A stretch of 64,000 bases of DNA from Apis mellifera (Eukaryota; Arthropoda; Insecta; Hymenoptera; Apidae): NCBI RefSeq assembly GCF_003254395.2, contig NC_037642.1, positions 1,458,501 through 1,522,500 on the forward strand, in the 5' to 3' direction. A program made the position numbers and the translations under genes. Shown in pieces: positions 13,200 through 25,570 of the stretch. Position 1 is the first letter of the stretch. Each line of letters begins with the position of its first letter. The notes under the pieces were generated by a model, which saw only the letters and a program-made list of their open reading frames with translations, was not told the origin of the DNA and ran no database searches.

Positions 13200-13760
13200 A
13201 GAAATGATAAAACCAAGCTTGCCAAGAAAGAAAATCGGTCAAGCTTCAGACTTCCAGCTTCAGACGCTTGCCCCTCAAAAAATATCTCGTAGCACGCGTA
13301 TAAAATTCGTCGCACGATCCCTCCTTATATCCGGCCGAGGAAAATCAAGCCTGGCGCCGCGGATTCTCATCATCCGTCCCCCGAAATACGTCCCGTTGGG
13401 CTCGCTAGCTTTCTATATATTACGTGGCACGTGTTACATCTCTACGCGCGAGGAAGGGTATCGCTGGCAATGCCTGTGGCGTGCGGACGTCACAAAGTGT
13501 ACGGAGGCGCCTCGTCGTTTGCCAAACTGCGTCGCTATCGCTGAGACCAGCCATTCGTCTTGGCGTTGCACGCTCCACGGGATACTGCCTGCCCTCCCTT
13601 TTTTTTTCCTAGGAAGGGGAGGGAGGGAGGGGGGTTTATTGCGTTTCGTCGTCGCGATCGAGAGGGTTTGAAAGGTTGGCGGATATTTCTGACGGCGTTC
13701 AATCTTTGCCGGCTGCTTTTGCCGTTGAGGCGTGGATTATAAAAAAGAAAGGGAGGGGAA
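13200..13760. other. CpG-rich island
   Basis: Strongly GC-rich. The 155-codon frame at 13204-13671 overlaps other open phases and is arginine/serine/proline-rich without domain-like pattern, so I do not call it a gene. A G-quadruplex motif is at 13616-13634. Confidence 0.35.
13616..13634 (+). other. G-quadruplex-forming motif
   Basis: Four guanine runs (4, 3, 3 and 6 bases) are separated by single adenines, which satisfies the classical G3+N1-7 pattern with minimal loops. Confidence 0.6.
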
Positions 13761-15250
13761 TTGAAGGAATTTTTCGGGAAGGGATCTTAAATTTTAAGGA
13801 TTGGAAGGGAAGCGTGTTTTAGTGTTGTTTTCGCCCGTTTGGACCGGGCGTGGATTGGAAAGGGAAAATTGGAGGAATTTTTTTTTTTTGAGGGGGAGAA
13901 ACTGGTCTTAAACTTCAAGATTGAAGAATTTTTATTTTGTCTATTTATTGCAAATATCGAATAAAGTTGGCAAGCAATGAAGTAATTATATTTGAATCAG
14001 GAATAATTATAATGAAAAATATATTTTGAAGAAAAGAAAAATTCAAAGAAGTTTGCATAAACCGTATGTTTTTTTCATAAAAATTTTTATAATTCGAAAT
14101 TCTTCGTGATTTTTAAATGGACGTTATTCAAATAAATGGATTGATTATTCTTTTTCATGCCCATTTCATTTCTGGGGTTTAATCCATTAGATTTTCGTGA
14201 GTTGAATATACATGTATGAATGAACTTTTTGAAAATTCAACCAATCGTGCAAATATATATATATGTAACATAATCTAGATTTAAAACGTAACATTGGAAT
14301 ATAAATCAACACAATATTGCTAACCAAACTCGTTTAAAAATTCAGTTTTAACTTGAACTTTACTTTTCTCATCTTCGATTTATTGGAAAATCATATAAAT
14401 AAAGTTTGAGTTTGCAAGATAAAATTGAATTTCTATGAAGATAGCTTTTAGAACGTGATTACCAATTGGCTTCTAATCTTATTTCGAAGTTGGCAGAAGC
14501 ATGTATACGAGGACAATGATAAAGTTCAGGATTAATCTGTTGGTGTTTCTACTTATATCCCAGTTTACCAAAGATCGTTATCTGCAGAATATATAAGATT
14601 ATCCTACTTAAAGTTCAAATTGAAAATATCGATTAGATTTTCATTATAAATTCTCCAATATCCTTATTTATCATGCATAACTTTGTTATAAGCCACGAAT
14701 AGCGTAACAAAATTTTAATTCTACATTTCATTCCAATCCTATTATTCATTATATTATCTTAACACTGGATTCGAATCTTAATACTTATAAATATAAATAT
14801 ATAACATAAATCACGATAATGAAACAACAATAAACTTATTGAAGATAAAAGAAACTTTATTTTAATTTTAATTCTCTATCTCTTTTATCTTTAATCTTCG
14901 TTTAAGAGCATAATTTTATATTAAAAAATAAAAGAATTCCATTGAATTTGATATATTTTTGAGTATTGTATCGATTGGAATCTTAATATTGGAATCTTAA
15001 TCCTGAACACACTTAATATGATATAATGCAAGATTATAAATATACATAACAATTATTATTATTAAAGTTAATGGTTAATATAATCAGTATATTTAAATCA
15101 TCGAGATATAGAGAAAACAATTAAACATAAAAATTGAAAAAAATTCTTAATAAAAGTATAATAAAATTTCAATCATCAATTTTTACATACTTTTTACTGC
15201 AAAGGATTAAAGCTAAAATGTCTCTAATTCATCCCTAATATTCCATACCC
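13760..15250. other. AT-rich spacer
   Basis: Purine-rich DNA to about 13920, then low-GC sequence with no supported feature. Confidence 0.5.
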
Positions 15251-15329
15251 TCATCAAGAATCGATGATACACCTATACCTTTCCAAATATTTATATATAT
15301 ATAAAACGATGTACAACAATTCTTTTGCT

Positions 15330-16030
15330 TCGAAAACTGAAAATATATATATCTCGCAGCAAACCCTTCGAGGATGCCAAACTATCTCGTTCAAAACTGA
15401 ATGCATACCGATGCACACTTCTCCTTCTTCTTGGAGTAAAGCGATTATTACAGCGACCAACCGGTGATTACACATCCAACCATCTTCCCCGCAATTTTTC
15501 CTTCTTAGAGAAGAGACAAACGTTCCCAGAGCGCTGTTTAATCATCGCGAGGGAAGGCAATCGAGGGAGGAAGGCGCACCTGGCCGCGAGCGCGTTTCGC
15601 GTTTATCAAGCGGGGGTGAAACGCGTCCATCCCCGGCGTGGAAATACGGCCGTGGAAAATTTCTCCCTCCTCGGGGAATTGCATTTTTCGTCGTTAAACC
15701 GGGGGTGAACGAGATGTACGCGCGGCTATACACACACACATACACGAATAACGCGGGGATTCTCCAGCAAGATTGATTCAACCTTTTATTTCCCTTCTTC
15801 GACCGCCGCCGGATTTCCGGATAACAACGGGGATTCGCAGTCTTCGAGAGAAATTTATCGCGCTCATTGGACACACGGATTTCACGCTGCGATGATGGGA
15901 CGCGTTTGATCTCGTCTCACGGAATAATTTAACGTTTGACGATGGAAGATGAAACAGGTCGACGTTTCGTTCGAATGGAACGAAAGTTTTAGAGCGTGAT
16001 GATTTGTGTTATGTATTGCGCATCGCGAAT
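15330..16030. other. CpG-rich island
   Basis: GC-rich core at about 15530-15960. The 127-codon frame (15325-15708) and the antisense 110-codon frame (15542-15874) overlap one another. Neither shows splice borders or a recognised domain. Candidate regulatory DNA by composition. Confidence 0.35.
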
Positions 16031-17600
16031 TTGAAAGAAGGGAATGTAAAATATAAAGATGAATTGCTTTGTGTATTATCGGTGTTATAATTGGGAAAAC
16101 TCTTCTGCGTTGAAAGCTAGATTCTGTAAATCTGTGGATATAATGGAAATTGAAATAACTTTTTCTATTCTATTTTTAAAGTGAAATTTCAATAAAACAG
16201 ATTGTGGAATTTACATGTTACGTTTACTAATTTTTCAACAAATGTTAATAAATTAATTCCATACACACATATATATATATATGTATATTATTTATTTAAA
16301 AATATTTCTTTTACAATTCGAATTTAGTCAAACTATTGCAAGGAAATTTGTAAATTTATACAAAAATTCATCTAGCAGATCTAAATATGGAAAACATTTT
16401 ATTCAATCTTCCTTGAAATATCAGAAATTGTTAGAAGAAAAGAAAAATTCATTATGAATCGTCACGTGTGAAGTGAATATTCCAATATACGACAAATAAA
16501 TAATAATAATAATAATAAAAGAATCTTCTATAAAAAAAACATTAATGCAACGAAATGTTTTTTCATTTTTCACGTATGGGCGCTATTTACACGACTTTTT
16601 TTTTTTCGGATAAATATAAACGAGATGCGCCACACGATTTACGCGGATTTCCTTTGTGAATGCGGTCACATCGGCGGTTATCGTGTTTGCGGATATGATC
16701 GAGGTGGTTTTTAATATTCAGTTATTGAAAGTTTTCAACGAGCTCGTTTCACGATAGATAGCGGACAACCGGATTTATGAAATAACACGGATTTCCATTC
16801 ACGGGAGGGGGGGGGGGGAAGAGGGGCCCACAATGTAAATTCCTGGGATGGAATAAAGTTTCAATAATATAACGGTTGTTTTTGCGTGGGCGTTAATTAG
16901 CGGCAGCTTCGTTGCAAGCTCTATATATGTATATATATATATATAATATATCTATCTACCATTCTTGTTATGGTGCGCGCATGCTTTTTCTGGCAATTTT
17001 CAATTCATTACGTCTCCCTCGGAACGCGTTTACAGAAATTTAAAGACCGAAATCCACGATGGACGGTATAATTTAATAATTTCGAAATGGATGTAGACCG
17101 CGTGTAATTGTGATAATTATTATTTTTCGAGGGAAAAGTACAAATTGCAAGGAAAATATTCGGAAGGCGGTGGTGGTGAATTCTCAACCGCGAGAGATTC
17201 GAAATAAATAAATTGCTTCTACGATATGGTATTTCGTAACTCGGAACGATTCGTTTTAAATGCGATGATCTTGAAGCTGTGCAAATTTGATTCAACTCGT
17301 TTGTTTCGCGGGATATAACTTTGTCTCGAGTCGAAATTCGATTTAAATAATATCGATATGCTTTATTTTCAAATTCGAAGAACAATGATAGCATTGAATT
17401 ATGTGACGATACGTGTTATAATTTTAAATAATTCTAAATTTTATGACAGATAATGATTATCCTATCACTTTTAATTATATCTGGCACTTAATTAATTTCG
17501 AATATTTAATATATATATTATAATAATTAATATTTCAATTAAACACAAATTTTATTATTCAATTTTATTCTTTTATTTTTAAACCTGCCCAAAACAAACA
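16030..17600. other. AT-rich DNA with an intermediate-GC patch
   Basis: A (TAA)n run lies near 16497-16517 and a 12-base G run at 16807-16818. 16600-16920 is CpG-containing complex sequence, perhaps regulatory. The 128-codon minus-strand frame at 17008-17394 has no familiar pattern and no splice evidence. Confidence 0.4.
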
Positions 17601-17617
17601 AAACATGATTCTTCTCC

Positions 17618-18190
17618 AACCGGATAATCCGAACAAAAGATAAATCAAGAAAATAAATCTTATACAACGGTGCAAAATAATCCATATTTCACACGAGCAT
17701 AAACAAGATAAAAATAGTTCCTAACCCTTCCACTGCATCCTCAATCTCGTGCAACTACTATCCTTCACATTCGACCCTCGCGTAGAACGTAAAACAACAT
17801 CCACCCTGCTTTTAATAACCAGACAACAAAAGATAAATTAAGAAAATAAATCTTATATTCACCGAAGGATGATCCACACGTCCATGTATGATAAAAATAA
17901 ATTCTTAACCCTTTTTTTATCAAACCTCATAATCTCGTACAATTCCCATCTCTTGTCCAATCCCCTTTGTCCCCGCTAATAACCAGAATGAAAAATAAAT
18001 CATCCTCTTATACACCTATCAATTACCACCCTTTTAACAATCCTTCCCTTATAACAATCAAGAAGATAAACCTCGTACCAATATATAAAATGATAAAATA
18101 ATATAAAATAAAAATATATAAAATAATATAAAATATAAAATAATCCACGTGAGATAAAAATACTTGAATCTCGTGTAATCCATTATCCAC
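17618..18190. repeat. Diverged three-unit tandem repeat, ~175-195 bp
   Basis: Landmark words recur in the same order. AACAAAAGATAAAT is at 17632 and 17825. ATAACCAGA is at 17814 and 17989. GATAAAAATA is followed by a CTTAACCCT-type word near 17708 and 17890, with a partial match at 18153. AATCTCGTGCAA-like words occur near 17743, 17930 and 18166. The third unit carries an inserted run of ATAAAAT simple repeats (about 18080-18145). The copies are much degraded, so this is an old array. Confidence 0.65.
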
Positions 18191-18289
18191 CGGAAGATAA
18201 CAAATGAAGAATAGAATAAACGCAAAAACCATTTAAACTTCTCCGCGGAATCATCCCGAAAAAGGAAGAGAATCCCTAGGAGGGAAGAG

Positions 18290-18760
18290 CACAAGGCTCG
18301 AAGTTTCTCCTTCCCTAGGATTTATCGAGAGAACGAAGGTAGTAGGTCGCGTCGGGGGTTGTACGCGATATATTCCGTGGCTAGTCGCCCTTTCGCGGCT
18401 CCCTTTCCTTCTCTCGCGCCGCGTAATTACGTCAGAAATGAAAGAAAAGCGCCCCCGGGGGAGGGGGCGAGGGCCGTCTCTCCATCTCTGAAAGGCGACC
18501 CGCCTTTTATTATACGCGGCCTGGACGTTCTACCCCCAGATAGAAGCCAGACAACTTTTTATCCGGAGCCAGCCGCGAAAGACAGGCCACCTCGTTTCTC
18601 TCCACGTTTCGCGAGGAGGAGGGTGAGGAGGGGGTAGGGAGGAGGATCCAGAGAAAAGTCGCGTCTATAATTCGCGATTAAACTTTTGACCCCTGTTTTT
18701 GACGCGGCTCCATCTTTCGTTGATGATCCCTCGACGATTGATTGCCTGCACAACACACAC
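18290..18760. other. CpG-rich island with palindromes
   Basis: GC-rich DNA. It contains a perfect palindrome CGTAATTACG (18422-18431, with a homeodomain-type TAATTA core) and a 7-bp G/C stem at 18450-18469. The 92-codon frame 18359-18637 has a mirrored antisense frame and no domain pattern. Candidate regulatory island. Confidence 0.35.
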
Positions 18761-19099
18761 TTTGTTGTTTGTTGTACATTTTCATTTGTCGATGAATTGA
18801 AATAAGAGAAGTTGGAGTTGATTATTTATTTTTTCAAAATTATTGCAAAAATTATTTCTCCATGTATGTGGTATTTGATGATTATTAGTTATTTGGTTAT
18901 TAGTGGATAACTAAAGCTGTTGAGGATTGTTATTGCTAATCCTCGAGGCATGAACTCTCGATCGAGCCATTATACGTATAATTGTACCGATAATTAAAGT
19001 GATATTGGTGTTTCCAATGGTTAAAGATTTTCAGGTAATTAAAAAGAATATTGTGTATGAAATTGTTTGTATGATAGAAAGAAGATCGTTCTAAATCTC
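18760..19099. other. AT-rich DNA upstream of the NUMT
   Basis: Low-GC sequence containing stops in the mitochondrial frame (TAA at 19036, TAG at 19075). These bracket the 5' limit of the mitochondrial-like segment. Confidence 0.5.
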
Positions 19100-19584
19100 G
19101 ATTTATAATAAATTTAATTATAATTGTTTTATTAATAAATTTATTTAATCTAAATTGAATTGATTGAATTAATATTTTTTGTAATTTAAGATCTAATTGT
19201 TATTCATATGGATTAATTATATTAACTTTGTGGATTTTTGGGTTAATTTTTATTTCATTAAATGACGACAGATTAAATTGTTTATTAATAAATTTATTGT
19301 TAATAATTTCTTTATTGTTAGTTTTTATATCAATAAATTTATTATTATTTTATTTATTTTATGAATTTGGTTTATTGTTAATTTTTTATTTAGTTGTAAA
19401 ATGAGGTTATAGTGAAAATCGTTGATTATCAGGATTTTATTTAATATTTTATACAATAATTTTTTCTTTACCAATATTATATATTATTTATTATTATATT
19501 TATTGAATTGATTGTAGATTAAATTTTATATTAATAGAAATATTAAATTTAAATTTAAATATAATATTATTTATTATTTATTAT
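19100..19584 (+). pseudogene. ND4: NUMT: 5' part of mitochondrial ND4
   Basis: Read with the invertebrate mitochondrial code (TGA as Trp, ATA as Met, AGA as Ser), the + strand frame through 19201 has no TAA or TAG from 19078 to 19659. Under the nuclear code it is broken by TGA at 19156, 19165, 19402, 19423, 19504 and 19585. The translation has hallmarks of NADH dehydrogenase subunit 4, a proton-pumping membrane subunit of complex I. YSYGLIMLTLW (from 19201) resembles the insect ISYGLILLSLW block. FYLFYEFGL and WGY(..)R...GFYLIFYT follow in the right order and spacing, then SLP. It covers roughly the first 160 codons. The expected downstream motif around KAHVEAP is missing, so the fragment is 3'-truncated near 19584. 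In a nuclear setting it is non-functional. Borders are approximate, and the ND4 family assignment is confident. Confidence 0.85.
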
Positions 19585-21760
19585 TGAGGAGAGGAATTAG
19601 AATTTTGATTTATTCGTTTCGAAGTGATAATAACAAATCTCTTTATGCATTATTATAGCGTTTAGAGACTGTATAGTACACGATTATAATACAATGTAAC
19701 CTTCCTTTATTCTTTGAAAGCAGATAATTCGATTTTAAGAAAGAGTGACCAACTGTTTAACTGAGAATAAAACTGGGAAGATCGAGCTACACGGAAATAA
19801 AAGTTTTCTTTTGTCAATAGGAGCGACATTAAATGCAGATTTTGCTCGAGAGAGTGGCAAGTACGGCGAGTAAGTTCAGTAATTACGTTTTTCATCAATC
19901 TTCGTTCGCGGAGAACGAGTTTGACGGAGCAAGGAAGTTACATTTCGCGAATATTTCGCAACGCGCCTCGTACTTGCGTTTTGTTTTTAGTTATTGCCTT
20001 GCTCCTCGATCGTGACGTGCAGGAATTACCGACGAGCTGTAATATTGTTCTTTGATAAGATTTGACGTCGTATTGATCGTTCAATCGAGGTGAAATTCCA
20101 GGAAAAATGCCCAGTTTCTCGCGTATTTCATAGCTCGCTCTATGTTCTTGTTATTTACGAAGAATAATCGTTTATTTTGAAAATGACGCGTATCTACTAT
20201 TTTGTTAAATGTTTTAACAATAAAAAATATTTGTGCCTATTTATATTTATTATTTAGATTCGTTTCTCAATAAAATTGCCATTATCGCTAAAGTAGCTTA
20301 AGTGACGCATTAAAACTATATTTCTTCGCGAAAACTTAAATTAATTTTATTCGATAAAGTGATGTTTTGGAAGAGAGTAATTTTGTAAATTGATAATATT
20401 TCTTTGTTCGTTATTATTATTAATTGCAATCTTCATTCTGCAATCAATAGTGTGAATTGTCTTTTTGTTTTGTTAAAAAATTGCGATAAAGAATGATCAT
20501 GAAATTTAATATTTGGATTGAGAAAACAGAAACGGTATCAATAAAAAATTCGTTACAATAATAAATTTATTACGAAGCATAATTTATTTATAAAAAAAAG
20601 TTCTATTTTATTCGCTATTTTCAAAGTAAATTTCTTTTTTCTCGCTTCGTGTTTTTTTTACTATTTTTTTTTTTTAAATATTTATACATACTATTCTCTC
20701 TCGCGTTTCTTTTTTTAATTTTTTTAAATGAAAATTTAACTTCTCGATGAATGACGCTTATATGAATCGCAATAAAAAAATTGAAACGAAATAACAAACA
20801 AATGAATATTAATTTAAAATTATTTCAGTGAGAAACAAAATGAATATTATTAAGATTAATATCGATGATAATGAAAATATCAACTATAAAGTAAATTAAT
20901 ACAATATTATTATAGATAATAATAGATTTGATTTTTATGAACATGATTAGAAAAAAGAAACATAAATATTCTCAAATATTTTAACGTACTATACTTTGAA
21001 TATTTTTTTATTTTGTTATAAATACATGTTACTCATAGATTTTTATACAAATTTTTAAATTTTGTGTAAATGTATAAATATTTGCAATCTAACAATAACG
21101 GCATTGATTGTTAAATATTTTGATTGAAAGTTTTTTATAAAGCAGAATCAGCATGAAACAATTCTTACTTTTATTGCGATGTAAATATACTTGATCAAAA
21201 ATTAATATCAATTAATATTGCCGATATCGATCAGAAATTGAATTCTACATATACCTGGATTGGAAAATTGTTAAACATTGCGTGTTTAATTGCACTGAAT
21301 TAACAAATATATTTGCATACACATGGTGTTTCCAATAACATGTCAGTCAATAATATGATACGTGATTAATAATATGTCCACACAATACTTTATTTTGCAA
21401 ATCTTCCTTCCTACAAATTTTAAAAAATCTTTTGTTTCATGTATTCTTTATTTCAATTAATAAAAGAACGATACATCGTATAAAAGTTAATTTCTCAAAT
21501 TCCCCTTTTTCCTTATTTTCCAATAAACTATTCTATTATATTTGATATTTCATCCCTCCAACATCTAATTCTTACATACTTGAATTTGATTAATCAATAT
21601 TATTTACTTTTGTATTCTCTTTATGATACCTTCTATAACCATCCAACAATATACATCCAATTATTCTAAACAAAAATTTACCTCTTCATTAATATCGCAT
21701 AATTTATTATTACACTGTCACCGTATCGTTTCAAATTTCATTTGCATCAGAAAGAACGAA
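19585..21760. other. AT-rich DNA with modest-GC patch
   Basis: 19780-20170 has somewhat higher complexity and CG content. The remainder is low-GC with A/T runs. No exon could be recognised. Confidence 0.5.
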
Positions 21761-22530
21761 AAAAAAAAAAAAGAAAAGAAAAAGAACAGACAAAAGTAAT
21801 CAACGACCCACGCCACTAGTCGCCCACTGGTTTCTCGTATTTATCATCGAATAAAAGTCGAAACCCGGGCAAAGAAGAAAAACAAAAAAATAAATAAAAA
21901 AGCGAGAAGAAAAAAGCCGAACTAAACCTCTCTCTCTCTCTCTCTCGCGCTCTCTTTTCCCCTCTATTTTTCACGCGTGCAACAAACAGCGTGCAAACAG
22001 CGTTACGCCGGATCGGGGCCCGGCGAAATGGCGAATCGTAATTTCATGCGGATACGTTATTCCCGTCGAAACAACCAATTCGCAGAGTCATTCCCGGTAA
22101 TTGTGCGCCGTGGCCAGCGGCGGCAACGCAACAGACAAAAAGATGGAACGGGGGTGAAGAGGGGGAGGGGGGAGGAAGAAAAGCGTTTCGCGCACAATGG
22201 CGGTTTAAAAATGTTAGCCTGGCCTGGCCGCATTGAAGTTTTTTACACGGCGGATAATAACTTTTAATGAAAACAAACGGCCGCCTCCCCCCTCGACTCT
22301 CCGCTTCTGTTTCGTCGCACACACGCCGTTATCAGCGATAAAACCCGCGGCGAGGTTCGTGGAAAATTCGGGCTGGAATCGATGGCGGTCTCGATCAGGA
22401 GACTGTTAAATGAACTGATCGAGGCGAGATCTGATATAGGACGCGTGCGATATATACACAGGGTTGTTGTGAACCCCGTGTTCGTTGAATGCGATATTGT
22501 TGACTTGTTTGCAACATTGTTTGTTACGTA
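21760..22530. other. CpG-rich island with (CT)n and G-runs
   Basis: A CT microsatellite occupies about 21929-21946. G-runs of 5, 5 and 6 lie at 22150-22172. Frames are open on both strands over 21977-22322, consistent with composition rather than coding. Candidate regulatory island. Confidence 0.35.
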
Positions 22531-22637
22531 ATTCGGTTGATTCGAGCCTTTGAAGGGAGTTTAATTGCTTTTGAAAATGATAGAGTTCGGATTTAAAATT
22601 ATAGAGGGGGAAAGGCTCGATCGAAAGCGTAGTTTAT

Positions 22638-22651
22638 TTGATAGATGGCGC
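22638..22651 (+). promoter_or_regulatory. CTCF-like motif (core match)
   Basis: The core AGATGGCGC fits the AGRKGGCRS half of the animal CTCF consensus; the 5' half is poor. The same core recurs about 180 bp downstream. Confidence 0.25.
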
Positions 22652-22819
22652 AACTGAGTTGCGGGATTAGATTTTGTTGAAACGTAACATGAAATTTTGA
22701 GGCGATTTATTTTAATGAATTTCCGTTTAATAATACCGTGTTTTGGTTTGGATTGAATCGATTCACGTTTTCGGTTGGATGTCTTCGAAATTTATTAGAG
22801 TTTGAGATGAGACGAAGAG

Positions 22820-22833
22820 ACTGTAGATGGCGC
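22820..22833 (+). promoter_or_regulatory. CTCF-like motif
   Basis: ACTGTAGATGGCGC agrees at 12 of 14 positions with the consensus CCASYAGRKGGCRS. It faces the same way as the core at 22643. Motif only; occupancy is inferred. Confidence 0.35.
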
Positions 22834-22929
22834 AGGTGAGTTAATATTTGTATATTTAGAACGTTTTCACATTAAGAATTGCTTTTGGGGCTGATAGAGT
22901 TGAAATTATAACGGGAGAAAGAAATCTAT

Positions 22930-24050
22930 CTGTGGAGGAATGATTGAGATATTTTATTAAATTGAGGTTAGCGTTGAAAAAATTTGTTCTGCTATTCTGA
23001 CATAATTTCTATCGTTATTTTTATAAATTTTTAATTCTGTTTCGATTAATATGGAAACCGCTATTCGTAAATGAAATGCTTGTAAATGAAGGAAAATACA
23101 TGGGCAACATGTTTCTATGGTAACAGCTTTCAACGACACTCTTGTCATTTTCTGTGTATCGCGCGATTTATGCAGTGAAATTATGTCATGTGGAAACTGA
23201 TGCGATCAAGAATTAATATGTAGTTGCATATGTATATACATATGTACGATATAGTTTGGAAAAAAAATAAATTTTATAAATTTTAATTATAAATCGCAAT
23301 ATTTAAAGAAAATTTTTTTTAAATACCAATCTTGTATACAAAAGCAAGATAATGGAAGAAAAACACGGGAAAATTATAATGATTTTATAATTATTATCTT
23401 TGTATCAATGATTTATAATTTCAGTTCTAAGATTCTAAGATTGTTATAGTAATAAAATTTATAAAAAGAATCAATTAACATATGAGAATTATATAATCAA
23501 TAGAAAACAAAATTAATTTATTTTATCTTATTTTAAATTATATTAAGTGTCTAATTTAAATACTTATTATTATTTAAATCTAGAAGATATAAAAATACAC
23601 GATAAAATTTCTCTTCTTTCCACGTATCAATTTTCAAATATAAATTTTTCGAAAAATTTTATACATAGCTTACAAAGCTATGATTATCAATTCACCATAC
23701 ATACACCATATATATACATACATAGAAAAAAATTTCATCGCAATTCATATTTTGTTATTAAAGCGAAATGAAAGAAATTTTTAATCCGCTTAAATTCAAT
23801 CAGAATGTAAAAAATCATTCAGTTATCGATAATTTCCTGAATACTATTCAACGGGCAGAAAGCACTCTCAGTTATGGGGGGGAGAAAAAAAAAAAAAAAA
23901 AAAACTGTATACAAACCAGCCGCCAAAGCGAAACACAATCGCATCGTTTAAAGCATAAAAATCAATACGGTGATTTAAAAAAAAAAAAAAAGGAAAAAAA
24001 AAGGAAAACCGATTGACGAAATACACAACATAGGGAAACGCACGATTTAA
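22930..24050. other. AT-rich spacer with poly-A tracts
   Basis: A 20-base A run lies at 23885-23904 and further A-rich runs at 23977-24005. The 74- and 82-codon frames here are lysine/asparagine-rich products of A-rich DNA. Confidence 0.6.
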
Positions 24051-24059
24051 AAATTACCG

Positions 24060-24460
24060 CTTAGAAACAGCTACCCCCCATTTGTCCCCCAATGTTTGCA
24101 CGCCCATAGACTCGATCCAAATCACATTCTGTTTGCCCGTGTCAGCGCAAACAGCGGCCACACACCCGACACAGAAGATCTCTCGGCGTGCATCGATGGG
24201 AAAAAGAGTTGCAACGGTGTTCACAGGTGTTCCTGTTCGCGAAAAAACCAACCCGACAAAGTGTTGCACGAACGTACTATTCGCTTTTTTTGTTTTTTGC
24301 CTCCTCCTCGACTCGAACGCGGCCATTTTGCAACAATAATTCAACCCTCGAACGCGTCTGCCTCCCCCCTACGCCACTACTCTTTCTTTTACTTGTTCCT
24401 CCCCCGTTTCCCTCTTTCTTCCCTTTTCCTCCCGAATATCGTGTTTCACTAACGATAGGA
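24060..24460. other. Complex segment open in several frames; coding status unresolved
   Basis: Sequence complexity is high at moderate GC. One minus-strand frame (24054-24344, 96 codons, containing several Cys in a short span) and three plus-strand frames are all open. I recognise no protein family in any of them and saw no clear splice pair. It may be a conserved noncoding element or, less likely, an exon. Confidence 0.25.
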
Positions 24461-25090
24461 TTATTACAAGAAGAAAGTAGAAAATTTTAAGAGGAGAAAT
24501 AATTGTTTTCTAAGAATATATATTTTTTTCAAAGTTTTGATAAATTTATAGATAATTCAATGTGTACGTATTTTGTTGTTTTATCAATTTCTATATGTTT
24601 TTTAATTTTTTTTACAGTTTATGATCTATAGTTTAGAAATTAAATAATTTATTTATAATTGGAATTGATTAGATGGTCTTTTATTTGTATATTAAAAATT
24701 CTACGATTAATAGAAAGAATAATATTGATATCATTTCTTATTCGATTCGTTCCTAATTTGAGATTAATGCAATTTTTATCAAATGGGTTTCTTTTTTCCT
24801 TTTTGACTTGCAAATTGAACTAAGTATACTCGTTTTAAAGATACGAAAATGACAAGTAGAAAAACAACATCAAAAAATGACATCAGTTCGATAACTTTTC
24901 GATCTCAACGTTTATTTCTTTTGCAATTATTCCTAAACTAATTCTTGCACAATCTTTTAAAAATTGAATTATTTATCACGTGTACATTCATTGTCTTCTA
25001 CTCAATGAATGAAAATATATTCATCTTTTAAAATTATCATTTCTCTAATATAATATTTAAACTTTCCATTTCGTTCGAATATTCTACAAT
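24460..25090. other. AT-rich spacer
   Basis: Low-GC DNA without a supported feature. Confidence 0.5.
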
Positions 25091-25570
25091 AAAAATTGTA
25101 GAACCCGCGCTCGAGCAACATCATCGATTTACGTGTGCGCCTCTCCTCGAATCGGAAAATATTCTATCGATGTGCTTGCCTCGTTCGCACTGGGATTGAA
25201 ATTCTTACAAGTGCAGGCCAATTAATCGACTGGAAAGCGACCATACACTTCGATACCACGCCGTGGGAAGCCGTTAATTTGCGCGCAACACGAGCTTCTG
25301 CTAACCGAGTGGATGCCGGTGTTTCGTTGTTAAATAAAAAGCAACGTGATATTTTCACTGAACCAGAGCCGTGCTCGCCGTGCCAGAAGCTGGAGAGAAG
25401 GAAGGAGGGGGAAATATGTTGCAAAACCGGGGGTTGAAACGGTGAAATTATTCGGAAGCGACGATGTTACAAGGATGCCTCGTGAAAGTATTTCGGTATG
25501 CAGAATTTTCTATCGTCTCGTTTTCCGTTCGTGATCGTTGGATTTCTTGAATTTGAACGCAGGATATCGA
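25090..25570. other. Moderate-GC island
   Basis: CpG-containing complex sequence with mirrored 100- and 86-codon frames (25135-25437 and 25164-25424). No protein family is recognised. Candidate regulatory DNA. Confidence 0.3.

Larger units (their letters stand above)
22563..22930. repeat. Weak duplication, ~315 bp offset
   Basis: AATTGCTTTTG followed by TGATAGAGTT and an AAATTATA...GGGAGAAAG-type tail appears from 22563 and again from about 22885. The interval between them is unique and carries the two CTCF-like motifs. Similarity is limited to about 50 bases per copy, so this could be convergence. Confidence 0.35.

Noticed and set aside
13204..13671. 155-codon frame on +
   Set aside because: Composition-driven in a CpG-rich island, without a domain-like pattern.
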